Of a stretch of DNA of 25,816 bases, positions 1 to 6,879 are shown piece after piece (position 1 is the stretch's first letter; the number at the start of each line of letters is the position of its first letter). Under the pieces are notes generated by a model. The model was not told the DNA's origin. It saw nothing but the letters and a program-made list of their open reading frames with translations, and ran no database searches. The stretch is from Christensenella sp. UBA4263 (lineage in GTDB: Bacteria; Bacillota; Clostridia; Christensenellales; Aristaeellaceae). The stretch lies in the NCBI GenBank assembly GCA_002395225.1, contig DGWH01000015.1, positions 20,319 through 46,134 of the forward strand. Reading direction: 5' to 3'. Made by a program: the position numbers and the translations under genes.

Positions 1-2
1 TC

Positions 3-770
3 CAGAAAATATGTGAAGATCTTGCTACTTGTCAGGAAATCATCTCGACAGTTTTGGGAGAACAGGTAAAAGTTATTCGTGTTATCCCGCAAGACAGCAT
101 AGGCAATCTAAAGGGAAGAGCAGTTCGCCTGGATTGTTTATGCCAGCTCGAAAATGGTGTGTATGTCAATGTTGAAGTTCAAAAACGAGATGACGATGAT
201 CACCAAGCAAGAGTGCGCTACAACGCAGCTGTCATTGCAGCGAACGAAACACCAAAGGGAGTAAAGTTTGAAGATGTTGCAAGGATAATTGTAATTTACA
301 TCTCCAAATTTGACATTTACAAAAGTGGACTACCGGTTTACCATATCGACAGAACGATAAGAGAGACGGGGAAAAATCCAGAAAACGGCCTCGAAGAGAT
401 CTACGTAAATGCAACTGCTAAGAAATACGATACAGAATTGAACAGAAATGTTTCAGATCTTATGGATCTTTTTGTTGATCGCGATAAGATCAATCTTGAG
501 AAGTTTCCAGCTTTTTCAAAGCAAAAAATGGTATACACCAGAACTGAGAAAGGGGAGATTACAATGTGCGAAAAGGTTCAAAAGGCGTTCGAAAGTATGG
601 AGCTCCTTAGGCTCTTTGGATATGTGCAGCGGGGATCAATGAAACTGAAACCTGCAGCAAGGGAAGCAAATCTTTCTCCCAAAGAGTTTAAAAAACAGAT
701 GATAATGAGCGGCTTCTCCATTCCGGAAACCGGCAGAAAATCATCCGCTGCCTGCCAGACAGGAAATTGA
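3..770 (+). CDS. PD-(D/E)XK nuclease family transposase-like protein, 5'-truncated by window edge
   Basis: The reading frame is open from the first bases, so the N terminus lies outside the window; the TTG at 54 is internal, not a credible start. The visible part carries the nuclease-like core of the Rpn/PDDEXK_2 family: an acidic residue in RAVRLDCLCQ followed by the E-x-Q strand in VNVEVQKR, then a second conserved block YISKFDIYKSG, and a helical C-terminal part. Family members are recombination-promoting nucleases or orphan transposase-like proteins that occur in many copies in Clostridia and Bacteroidia genomes. The base composition is visibly more AT-rich than anything else in the window (codons such as AAA, GAA, ATT and AAT dominate), which suggests a recent transfer. 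It is convergent with ktrA and followed by a palindromic element and a terminator. Family assignment is fairly secure; whether it is active cannot be seen. Confidence 0.8.
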   Translation, partial: QKICEDLATCQEIISTVLGEQVKVIRVIPQDSIGNLKGRAVRLDCLCQLENGVYVNVEVQKRDDDDHQARVRYNAAVIAANETPKGVKFEDVARIIVIYISKFDIYKSGLPVYHIDRTIRETGKNPENGLEEIYVNATAKKYDTELNRNVSDLMDLFVDRDKINLEKFPAFSKQKMVYTRTEKGEITMCEKVQKAFESMELLRLFGYVQRGSMKLKPAAREANLSPKEFKKQMIMSGFSIPETGRKSSAACQTGN

Positions 771-803
771 ACACAGATGTCCATCTAATTATAAATGTCA
801 TAA

Positions 804-846
804 GAATCGCCTCCTTGCAGGTCGATGTCCTGCAAGGAGGCGATTC
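804..846. repeat. 43-bp perfect palindrome flanked by 8-bp direct repeats
   Basis: An 18-bp perfect inverted repeat (804-821 and 829-846, ends GAATCGCCTCC and GGAGGCGATTC) surrounds a 7-nt loop TCGATGT. It is flanked on both sides by the identical octamer TGTCATAA (796-803 and 847-854). Neither arm is followed by a T-tract, so it is not a standard terminator; a real terminator follows at 872. The flanking direct repeats look like a target-site duplication around a very small palindromic insertion. Confidence 0.7.
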
Positions 847-871
847 TGTCATAATGGAATCTCAGTCAAAC

Positions 872-894
872 CGGCTCACGAAGAGCCGTTTTTT
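872..894 (+). terminator. Rho-independent terminator after the transposase-like gene
   Basis: CGGCTC (872-877), loop ACGAA, GAGCCG (883-888), then six T residues. On the minus strand the hairpin is not followed by T residues, so it serves the plus strand. Confidence 0.8.
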
Positions 895-941
895 CAATCG
901 GCACTGAGCGGCTGGCACATTCAGTCATCCGTGCATCCCTT

Positions 942-1586
942 TCAGATGCGGAAGGCCTTCCTGACATCCTCCCACTTGCCCACAACCAGCAGGATATCGT
1001 TTTCATTCAGCACCGTATTCCCATCCACCTGTACACTGCTGCCATTTGAACGGATCGTCAGGATATTCAGGTTGAACCGCCGACGGATATCCAGAGCGGC
1101 AACCGTTTTCCCAAACCATTCCTTCGGCACAGTGACCTCATAGATGGCAAGATCTCCCTCAAGCCCGATATAGTTGAGCACATGGTCAACCGCATGCCGC
1201 ACAACCATCCACTCTGCCATCTGTTTTTCCGGATAGATCACATCATCTGCGCCGTTGCGAAGCAGAAACTGCTGCTGGATCTCGCTGGAGGCACGGGCAA
1301 TCACTTTCCGGGCACCCAGTTCCTTCAGGTAAGCCGTAATGACCAGTGAATTCTGGAAATCATCCCCAATGGCCACCAGACAGAGGTCGAAATTGTCTAC
1401 CCCCAGGGAGCGCAAAAACGTCATATTTGCCGCATCACCGATCTGCGCATCGGTCACCATGGGCAAAATCTCGTTGACCCGCGCCTCATTCCGGTCGACG
1501 GCCATGATCTCAATATCAAATTCATTCATTTTTTCCAGTGCATGCATCCCAAACCGGCCCAGGCCGATCAAAAGAACTGATTTCAT
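942..1586 (-). CDS. ktrA: KtrA/TrkA-type K+ channel regulatory subunit (RCK domain)
   Basis: Cytoplasmic nucleotide-binding regulator that gates the K+ translocating subunit encoded just upstream. The 214-residue protein has the family's usual length. Residues 1-130 form a Rossmann TrkA-N domain with the dinucleotide motif GLGRFG (residues 8-13) and an acidic residue at the end of the second strand (AVDRNEARV, D31). Residues about 135-214 form a TrkA-C domain ending NDILLVVGKWEDVRKAF. The start has a good GAGGAGGAG ribosome site about 6 nt upstream. The gene follows trkH after 74 nt on the same strand and is very likely co-transcribed. KtrA-type rings bind ATP/ADP or NAD(H), and the C domain in many Bacillota binds cyclic di-AMP; the ligand here cannot be read directly. 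The gene symbol is by family resemblance. Confidence 0.9.
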   Translation of the reverse strand: MKSVLLIGLGRFGMHALEKMNEFDIEIMAVDRNEARVNEILPMVTDAQIGDAANMTFLRSLGVDNFDLCLVAIGDDFQNSLVITAYLKELGARKVIARASSEIQQQFLLRNGADDVIYPEKQMAEWMVVRHAVDHVLNYIGLEGDLAIYEVTVPKEWFGKTVAALDIRRRFNLNILTIRSNGSSVQVDGNTVLNENDILLVVGKWEDVRKAFRI

Positions 1587-1660
1587 TTACTCTCCTCCTC
1601 AACGTTGTCCATTCACCGGAACCGCTTTGTACCGAACCGGATCTGCCATTGCCCGCACAC
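1587..1660 (-). repeat. Possible degenerate half copy of the structured leader repeat
   Basis: On the minus strand the 74-nt spacer between trkH and ktrA contains ACAAAGCGGTTCCGG followed by GACAACGTTGAGGAGG directly before the ktrA start. This resembles the end of the lacI leader unit (ACAAAGCGGCTCCGG, then GACCGGCATTGAG and the ribosome site) in order and orientation. The 5' half of the unit (GAGCGGCC and the CTGTCGC hairpin) is absent, so the match could be chance. Confidence 0.35.
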
Positions 1661-2986
1661 TCAGCCAACCGTCACCTTTTCCATGGGATAGGTTCTGTTC
1701 ACGGATGCCCGGACCGGCTGCGCCGCGTAGATCAGCGTCAGGCCGCCCACACGTCCCAGAAACATCAGCACCATCAGCACAATGCGGGAAATCAGCCCGA
1801 GATGGCTGGTAATCCCCAGCGTAACCCCCACCGTTCCCACCGCCGAGGCCGTTTCAAACATACAGGTAACCAGCGGAAGCCGCTCGACATGGCTGATCAC
1901 CACTGCCCCGACAGAAAAAAGACACACGTACATCACCAGTATCGCTAGAGTATTGTGCACTGCCTCATCCGCGATGCGCCGGCCAAAGCAGGCAATCTGT
2001 CCCTTTCGCCGGAACACGGACCACGCCGTCAGCAGCAGTACGGCCAGTGTCGTCGTTTTCATGCCGCCTGCCGTCGATCCCGGTGAGCCGCCGATCAGCA
2101 TCCAGATGATCATCATGGCCTGGCCGCTGTCACTGAACAGATTCAGATCCACCGTATTAAAACCGGCAGTCCGAAGGGTAACGGACTGAAACAGCGCCGG
2201 GAGAAGCCGCCGGCCGGCGGACAGTTCCGGCAGTTCAAACAGCTGAATCCACAGCGCCGGAAGCAGCACAAGAACGACAGAGGTCACCAGCACGATCTTG
2301 GTCTGCAGCCGGTAATGCCTGAAACTGAATTTCTGTTCGCGAATATCATTCCATACCAGAAATCCGATTCCGCCGACCGTGATGAGCACCATGATCACCA
2401 CATTCACCAGGATATTCTGGGAAAAATCGGTCAGGGAACTGCCCATCAGGTCAAATCCGGCATTGCAGAAGGCCGAAACGGAATGAAACAGGGCGTACCA
2501 GATGCCCCGTCCCAGCCCAAACCGGGGAATCATGACCGGCAAAAGGGCCGCCATTCCAATTCCCTCAATGCACAGGGAGGTCCCCACGATAAACCGGGTC
2601 AGACGGACGATGCCGCCCACCTGCGGGGCGGAAATGGATTCCTGCATGACGCTGCGCTCCTTCAGCCCGATTTTCTTTCCGGACAGGAAGGATAAAACGA
2701 CGGCCATGGTCACAACGCCCATTCCGCCCGTCTGAATCAGGGCCAGAATCACCGCCTGGCCAAAAGGCGTCCAGCCCGTGGCTGTATCCCGGACCACCAG
2801 GCCCGTGACACAGACCGCTGAGGTCGCCGTGAACAGACAGTCCGAAAACGGCGCACACCCCGGTTCGCTGCTTGAAAAGGGAAGCATCAGAAGAAGCGCC
2901 CCGATCACGATCAGGCCCGCAAAGCCTGTCACAATGATCTGAAACGTCGTAATTCTGAACTTGTTCCCGCTTTTTTTCTTTTCCAT
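1661..2986 (-). CDS. ktrB: TrkH/KtrB-family potassium uptake translocating subunit
   Basis: Membrane K+ channel-like transporter of 441 residues, with the four repeated membrane-pore-membrane units typical of the TrkH/KtrB/HKT superfamily. The pore loops are visible in order: TSAVCVTGLVV, SAFCNAGFD, VTLRTAGFNTVD and ETASAVGTVGVTLGI, each with its filter glycine. A short basic N terminus (MEKKKSGNKFRIT) precedes the first membrane segment. The ATG at 2986 was chosen because GGGAGG lies 6 nt upstream; more upstream in-frame starts would overlap the terminator of the preceding gene. It is paired with the regulatory subunit downstream (ktrA), the usual two-component arrangement. The size and pairing fit Ktr better than the proteobacterial Trk system, but the exact subfamily is inferred. 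Confidence 0.92.
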   Translation of the reverse strand: MEKKKSGNKFRITTFQIIVTGFAGLIVIGALLLMLPFSSSEPGCAPFSDCLFTATSAVCVTGLVVRDTATGWTPFGQAVILALIQTGGMGVVTMAVVLSFLSGKKIGLKERSVMQESISAPQVGGIVRLTRFIVGTSLCIEGIGMAALLPVMIPRFGLGRGIWYALFHSVSAFCNAGFDLMGSSLTDFSQNILVNVVIMVLITVGGIGFLVWNDIREQKFSFRHYRLQTKIVLVTSVVLVLLPALWIQLFELPELSAGRRLLPALFQSVTLRTAGFNTVDLNLFSDSGQAMMIIWMLIGGSPGSTAGGMKTTTLAVLLLTAWSVFRRKGQIACFGRRIADEAVHNTLAILVMYVCLFSVGAVVISHVERLPLVTCMFETASAVGTVGVTLGITSHLGLISRIVLMVLMFLGRVGGLTLIYAAQPVRASVNRTYPMEKVTVG

Positions 2987-3017
2987 AGCCATCCTCCCAC
3001 GCCCGCAGTCCTTCAAT

Positions 3018-3044
3018 AAAAAACCACCGCCAAACGCGGTGGTT
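3018..3044 (-). terminator. Rho-independent terminator after the fructokinase gene
   Basis: On the minus strand AACCACCGC, loop GTTTG, GCGGTGGTT is followed by T residues (TTTTTATTG). It lies 67 nt past the fructokinase stop and 32 nt before the ktrB start, so it could also sit inside a ktrB leader if the candidate promoter at 3100-3127 is real. Confidence 0.85.
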
Positions 3045-3099
3045 CATCGAACATCCTCAGAGGGTATTTCTCTGATTCACCCATGGCCGCATGACCATA

Positions 3100-3127
3100 A
3101 GTATACCGTTTTATCCGAGCTTTGCAA
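3100..3127 (-). promoter_or_regulatory. Candidate promoter for ktrB-ktrA
   Basis: On the minus strand TTGCAA (3122-3127) and TATACT (3100-3105) are 16 bp apart, overlapping the end of the fructokinase gene. A transcript from here would have to pass the hairpin at 3018-3044 before reaching ktrB. Confidence 0.4.
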
Positions 3128-4064
3128 GTACTTCTTCTTTAGCCGGCACACTGGAAATTCCGCCGTGCTTCTGGGTGGAAAGGCTGGCAGCCGTGCAGGC
3201 AAAGCGGACAATATGGGTCAGTTCCGCCTCGGTCACCTCACCCGGCGTTTTTCCCAGCGCCAGGAACTGGCTCATGGCAGAGCCGCCGAAAATATCCCCC
3301 GCACCGGTGGTATCCACCACGTGAATGCCGGCAGGACTGTTTACCGTGACCCGGTTTTTGCCGGCAGCCGCATAGCAGCCTTTGGGCCCCAGCGTCACAT
3401 AGACCAGGGATACGCCAAATTCCGCAAGCAGTTTTTCGGCACCTTCCTCCGGTGTGATTCCCCAGAGAAACTCGATTTCCTCATCGCTGATCTTCACAAT
3501 ATCCGCCTGAGCGAGGCTCCACAGAATCGCTTCTTTGGCCTTTTCCTCATTCGGCCAGAGGGGCTTTCTCAGATTCGGATCCAAGCTGACCAGCACTCCG
3601 TTCTGTTTAGCGCAGGCGACGGCCTGTCTGGTGGCCGATGCCGCCGGTTCATTTGTCAGGGACAGCGTGCCAAAATGGAATACCCTTGACCCGCGGATCA
3701 TCTCCTCCGGAACCTCTTCCGGCCGCAGACAGGTATCTGCCCCGGGCTTGCGCGCAAAGCTGAAATCCCGGTTCCCGCTGGCATCCAGCGAGACAAACGC
3801 CAGCGTCGTAAAGACAGCCGGATCCACAACCACAGCGCTGCTGTCAATCCCGGCCTTTCGGAGCGTTTCAATCAGAAGGTGTCCGAACATGTCCTCACCG
3901 ACTTTTCCGATCATTGCCGTCCGGCAGCCGTAACGGTTCAGTGCGGCCAGGAAATTGGCCGGCGCTCCTCCCGGATTGGCTGCCAGTGTCGGATAACCTT
4001 CCTCATTGACTGACTTTGGTGCAAAGTCAATCAGCATTTCACCCAAAGCGACGACATCAACCAT
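3111..4064 (-). CDS. Fructokinase, PfkB (ribokinase-like) family
   Basis: ATP-dependent sugar kinase, most likely fructose to fructose 6-phosphate (or fructose 1-phosphate) in the cytoplasm. The protein has 317 residues, standard for this family. The N-terminal signature GEMLIDF and NPGGAPANFLAAL (substrate-binding GG motif) is followed by RKPGAD, the phosphate-binding region VYVTLGPKGCY, and the C-terminal PfkB signature VVDTTGAGDIFGG with the catalytic base aspartate in TGAGD. The ATG at 4064 follows GGGAGG by 8 nt; the longer open frame upstream overlaps lacI and lacks these features. It lies 85 nt downstream of lacI on the same strand, and the divergent operon encodes GH32 fructosidases that release free fructose. 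That context is the main reason for calling fructose rather than another sugar. Confidence 0.88.
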   Translation of the reverse strand: MVDVVALGEMLIDFAPKSVNEEGYPTLAANPGGAPANFLAALNRYGCRTAMIGKVGEDMFGHLLIETLRKAGIDSSAVVVDPAVFTTLAFVSLDASGNRDFSFARKPGADTCLRPEEVPEEMIRGSRVFHFGTLSLTNEPAASATRQAVACAKQNGVLVSLDPNLRKPLWPNEEKAKEAILWSLAQADIVKISDEEIEFLWGITPEEGAEKLLAEFGVSLVYVTLGPKGCYAAAGKNRVTVNSPAGIHVVDTTGAGDIFGGSAMSQFLALGKTPGEVTEAELTHIVRFACTAASLSTQKHGGISSVPAKEEVLAKLG

Positions 4065-4095
4065 GATCCTATCCTCCCTGAAATTCTTATGCTTC

Positions 4096-4110
4096 GCTGC
4101 CAGAGGCAGC
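4096..4110 (-). other. Short hairpin in the lacI-fructokinase spacer
   Basis: GCTGCC, loop of 3, GGCAGC. No T-tract follows on the minus strand, so it looks like an RNA stability or processing element rather than a terminator between the two genes. Confidence 0.4.
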
Positions 4111-4149
4111 CTGTTTTCCGGTCCGCCCTGCGGCCGGTTTTTTCCTATT

Positions 4150-5142
4150 TTAATCGCGGGTAGTCCCGCCTTTGGCATAATGGACCGGCAGGGTAATCAG
4201 CGACGGGACAGTGGAAAAATGACGGGACAGAACCGTGTTCACACTGGCCTCCGCAATTTCCGCCACCGGCTGAACGATGGTGGACACCGCATATTCCTGA
4301 TTGCCGAACATCCGGATTCCGTCAAACCCGATCACCTGCACCTCCTCCGGAATCCGCACGCCCATGCTGCGCAGTTTCTTGATAATGAGCCAGGCGAGGG
4401 AATCCGTTCCGATAAATAATCCGTCAAACGTCAGGCGCCCGCCCTCCATATGCTCCTGCAGAAACTGATCAAACTCATCAAAGGAATCCTTTTCCTCCAC
4501 AATGGCCTTTACCTCAAAAGGCAGCCCCATTTCCACACAGGCTGAGACAAATCCATCCTTGCGCTTCTTGGGTTCAGTGGGCAGTTCCGAGGCCGCCCGG
4601 AGAAACGCCACCCGGGTGCATCCCAGTTCCCGGAGTTTCTGCGCCGCCAGCACACCTCCCCCGAAATTATCCGCCGCGATACAGGGAACGGACACCGAAA
4701 AGAAACGGTCAATGGTCACCAGCGGAATATTCTCAGGCACAGCCAGATCCGGATTATAGGTCAGCGAAATGATCCCGTCTACCCCGTTCTCCTGGACCAT
4801 CTGAATCATTTCCGTCTCCCGTTCCCGGTCATTCTCGGTAAGACAGAGAAGCATCCGGCGGTTCCGTTTTCCAAGCGCCATACAAATATGATGAACCAGC
4901 TCACCAAAAAAAGGATTTTCCGTATTCGGCATAATAACCGCAACGGTATTGGTCTCATCCGTCCGAAGCACACGGCCGCTGCTGTTGTACCTATACCCGA
5001 GTCTGGCAATGGCCGCAAGAACCTTTTCCTTGAACGGTTCACCGACCGGCTCACCATTGACCACACGGGAAACCGTTCCCAGCGCAACTCCTGCTTCTTT
5101 CGCCACGTCCGCCATCGTCGGCCCGCCGCGTTCTTTAGGCAT
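4150..5142 (-). CDS. LacI-family transcriptional repressor of the fructan/sucrose locus
   Basis: DNA-binding regulator of 330 residues. Residues about 8-60 form the LacI helix-turn-helix (TMADVAKEAGVALGTVSRVVNG) and hinge; the rest is a periplasmic-binding-protein-like sugar-sensing domain (VAVIMPNTENPFFGELV, DGIISL, PLVTIDRF, VQVIGFDGI). The start at 5142 follows GGAGGAGG; the in-frame start 9 codons upstream would bury that ribosome site. It is divergent from the transporter operon and co-directional with the fructokinase, the normal place for a local sugar regulator. Its probable targets are the two perfect ATGAAACGTTTCAT palindromes at 5612 and 5704, which have the classical LacI-family central CG. 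Its own promoter has a TTTCATGAAA motif at the start of transcription, which suggests autoregulation. The inducer (sucrose, fructose or an oligosaccharide) is not visible. Confidence 0.92.
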   Translation of the reverse strand: MPKERGGPTMADVAKEAGVALGTVSRVVNGEPVGEPFKEKVLAAIARLGYRYNSSGRVLRTDETNTVAVIMPNTENPFFGELVHHICMALGKRNRRMLLCLTENDRERETEMIQMVQENGVDGIISLTYNPDLAVPENIPLVTIDRFFSVSVPCIAADNFGGGVLAAQKLRELGCTRVAFLRAASELPTEPKKRKDGFVSACVEMGLPFEVKAIVEEKDSFDEFDQFLQEHMEGGRLTFDGLFIGTDSLAWLIIKKLRSMGVRIPEEVQVIGFDGIRMFGNQEYAVSTIVQPVAEIAEASVNTVLSRHFSTVPSLITLPVHYAKGGTTRD

Positions 5143-5160
5143 GCCATCCTCCTCCTTTTC

Positions 5161-5290
5161 AAATCTCAATGCCGGTCTTTAGCCGGAGCCGCTTTGTTCC
5201 GGCCCAAATTGACCAGACTGTCGCTGCGCGACAGGGCCGCTCTTTTGCCGTTTTCATCGTTGGTCACTGCCCGGAGCCGCCCGGTCCTGC
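5161..5290 (-). repeat. Structured leader repeat upstream of lacI (about one and a half tandem units)
   Basis: On the minus strand the proximal unit begins GAGCGGCCCTGTCGCGCAG, forms the perfect hairpin CTGTCGC-GCA-GCGACAG (5218-5234), continues TGGTCAAT, and ends with ACAAAGCGGCTCCGGC (CTCCGG core at 5183-5188), then runs into the lacI ribosome site. A second CTCCGG core at 5271-5276, inside GGCGGCTCCGGGCAGTGACC, marks the end of an upstream partial unit; the spacing is 88 nt, nearly the period seen in the scrB leader. The orientation is sense with respect to lacI. Confidence 0.75.
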
Positions 5291-5339
5291 CCAAAAAGAT
5301 GAAACTCAGCAGAGCTGTTCAGCTTAATTTCATGAAACA

Positions 5340-5368
5340 ATACTATCATTTTCACCATTTCCGGTCAA
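5340..5368 (-). promoter_or_regulatory. Promoter of lacI
   Basis: On the minus strand TTGACC (5363-5368), 17-bp spacer, TAGTAT (5340-5345). Immediately downstream is TGTTTCATGAAATT, a TTTCATGAAA palindrome containing operator half sites, which would let the repressor control its own gene. It implies a leader of about 190 nt. Confidence 0.7.
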
Positions 5369-5568
5369 GACATATTAGTCCCATCCGATAAAAAAAGATT
5401 TTTGTTCCCGTCGGATCCGTTTTCAGTTTTATCCCGCCTCCCTTCTTCATGGAATCCAAGGTGAAATCACATGAGAAGAACCACAACTTTCTGCCCTTCC
5501 GGCAACACATTCTGTCTGCACATTGTAAGAATTCACAAAATTAATTTTGGATTTTTCACTTTTTACAG

Positions 5569-5598
5569 TTGACAAGTTTATAAAATATGTGTTATTCT
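5569..5598 (+). promoter_or_regulatory. Promoter of the sugar transporter operon
   Basis: A perfect TTGACA (5569-5574) with an 18-bp spacer to TATTCT (5593-5598), inside an AT-rich stretch. The first operator starts 14 bp after the -10, where bound repressor would block initiation or early elongation. Confidence 0.7.
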
Positions 5599-5611
5599 CT
5601 GCGCAAGATTC

Positions 5612-5625
5612 ATGAAACGTTTCAT
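5612..5625. promoter_or_regulatory. LacI-type operator O1
   Basis: Perfect 14-bp palindrome ATGAAACGTTTCAT with a central CG, the form bound by LacI-family repressors (ScrR/SusR/CcpA-like sites). It lies just after the start point expected from the promoter at 5569-5598. Confidence 0.8.
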
Positions 5626-5703
5626 CTTTCGGTTTCTACCAGAGCGGGACGTTTATCTCCATTTCTTCTTTTCTTTGTTCTCCATTTTCTTTTCATGTTT
5701 GGT

Positions 5704-5717
5704 ATGAAACGTTTCAT
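5704..5717. promoter_or_regulatory. LacI-type operator O2
   Basis: An exact second copy of ATGAAACGTTTCAT, 92 bp centre to centre from O1. Two identical sites at this distance suggest repression by DNA looping or cooperative binding. Confidence 0.8.
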
Positions 5718-5827
5718 GATTTTACCGATTACACGCGGCGTTCCTGATCAAAAGCCGCTTTTCCCCCTGTACAGGACAGACGGCGCTTTGCGGCCCGCCT
5801 ATGACACAGCCCGTTTCCCCTGCCGGA

Positions 5828-5862
5828 CGGATTAAACCATTTCTCCCTGGTTTGTAAATCCG
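5828..5862 (+). other. Leader hairpin upstream of the first permease
   Basis: CGGATT and AACCA (5828-5839) pair with TGGTT and AATCCG (5848-5862) in an imperfect stem. No T-tract follows, so it is more likely an mRNA stability structure than a terminator. Confidence 0.4.
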
Positions 5863-5912
5863 ACTGAGAACCGCCGGATTCTACATAAAGAAAAGAAAAG
5901 GAGTGTGTCCCC

Positions 5913-6863
5913 ATGGCAAAAAATGCCAAAGCATCGGCCGATCCAAATGCGAATGACCGGTCATTGATTCAGCGAATCCTGCGCAGCTGGCAGCTATACG
6001 TCCTGCTGGTGCCTGCGCTGGTCTGGCTGATTCTGTTTGCCTACTATCCCATGTATGGACTTATCATTGCCTTCAAGGATTTCAAAATCCGTGCCGGCAT
6101 CCTGGCAAGTCCGTGGGCAGACCCGCTGTTCAAGCACTTTACCAACTTCTTCTCCACCAGCATCGCATCGACAACCATTATCAACACCATCCTGCTGAGC
6201 GTTTATCAGCTGCTGTTCTCTTTCTGGGTTCCCGTTGTCTTTGCGCTTCTTCTCAATCAGATCCGCTCCAACGGCGCCCGCAAGGCGATTCAGACCATTT
6301 CCTATGCCCCTTACTTCCTTTCCAACGTGGTTCTGGTCTGCATCATCTCCGTTCTGTTCTCCTCCACCGGTGTCGTCAACTCCATTCTCGCCTCCATGGG
6401 AATGAAGATCCAGAACTTCACCAGTGAGGCACAGTACTTCCGGCCTCTGTACATCGGCTCCTCCATCTGGCAGTCCATGGGCTTCAACGCCATCATCTAC
6501 ATCGCTGCCCTGAGCAGCATTTCCCCGGAGCTGTACGAGGCGGCCCTGATCGACGGCGCCAACAAGTTCCAGCGTGTCTGGTACATTGACCTGCCGCTGA
6601 TCATGCCCACCGTTATCCTGATGTTCATCCTCGCGGTCGGCAACATCATGACCATCGGTTATGAAAAGGCCTGGCTGATGCAGGCAGGCGGCAACACCAG
6701 CGTGTCTGAGATCATCTCCACGTACGTGTACAAGACCGGTCTCCAGTCTGCCCAGTACTCCTTCGCAACTGCTGTCGGCCTGTTCAACTCCGTTGTCAAC
6801 TTCATCATCCTGGTAATCGCCAACCTGATTGCCAAGAAGACAGCTGACATCAGCATCTTCTGA
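5913..6863 (+). CDS. ABC sugar transporter permease, LplB type
   Basis: Integral membrane subunit of 316 residues that, with the next gene, forms the channel for oligosaccharide import. A hydrophilic N terminus is followed by six predicted membrane segments beginning LYVLLVPALVWLILFAYYP. The conserved EAA loop that docks the ATPase is visible as YEAALIDGANKFQRVWYIDLP near residues 209-230. AAAGGAG lies upstream of the ATG with normal spacing. It is the first gene of the operon behind the two operators. The LplB/YtcP pair with a large solute-binding protein matches the arrangement of the S. pneumoniae sus locus and related fructo-oligosaccharide systems. No ATPase gene is present in the window; such systems usually share an MsmK-type ATPase encoded elsewhere. 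Confidence 0.93.
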   Translation: MAKNAKASADPNANDRSLIQRILRSWQLYVLLVPALVWLILFAYYPMYGLIIAFKDFKIRAGILASPWADPLFKHFTNFFSTSIASTTIINTILLSVYQLLFSFWVPVVFALLLNQIRSNGARKAIQTISYAPYFLSNVVLVCIISVLFSSTGVVNSILASMGMKIQNFTSEAQYFRPLYIGSSIWQSMGFNAIIYIAALSSISPELYEAALIDGANKFQRVWYIDLPLIMPTVILMFILAVGNIMTIGYEKAWLMQAGGNTSVSEIISTYVYKTGLQSAQYSFATAVGLFNSVVNFIILVIANLIAKKTADISIF

Positions 6864-6879
6864 GAAGGGGGGATCATCC

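Larger units (their letters stand above)
5143..5912. promoter_or_regulatory. Divergent control region between lacI and the transporter operon
   Basis: This 770-bp gap holds no convincing gene. From left to right it contains the tandem structured leader of lacI (minus strand), the lacI promoter, an AT-rich stretch, the strong TTGACA promoter of the transporter operon, two identical LacI-type operators, a pyrimidine-rich stretch between them (about 5626-5700), and a leader hairpin at 5828-5862 ahead of the first permease. Confidence 0.8.
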
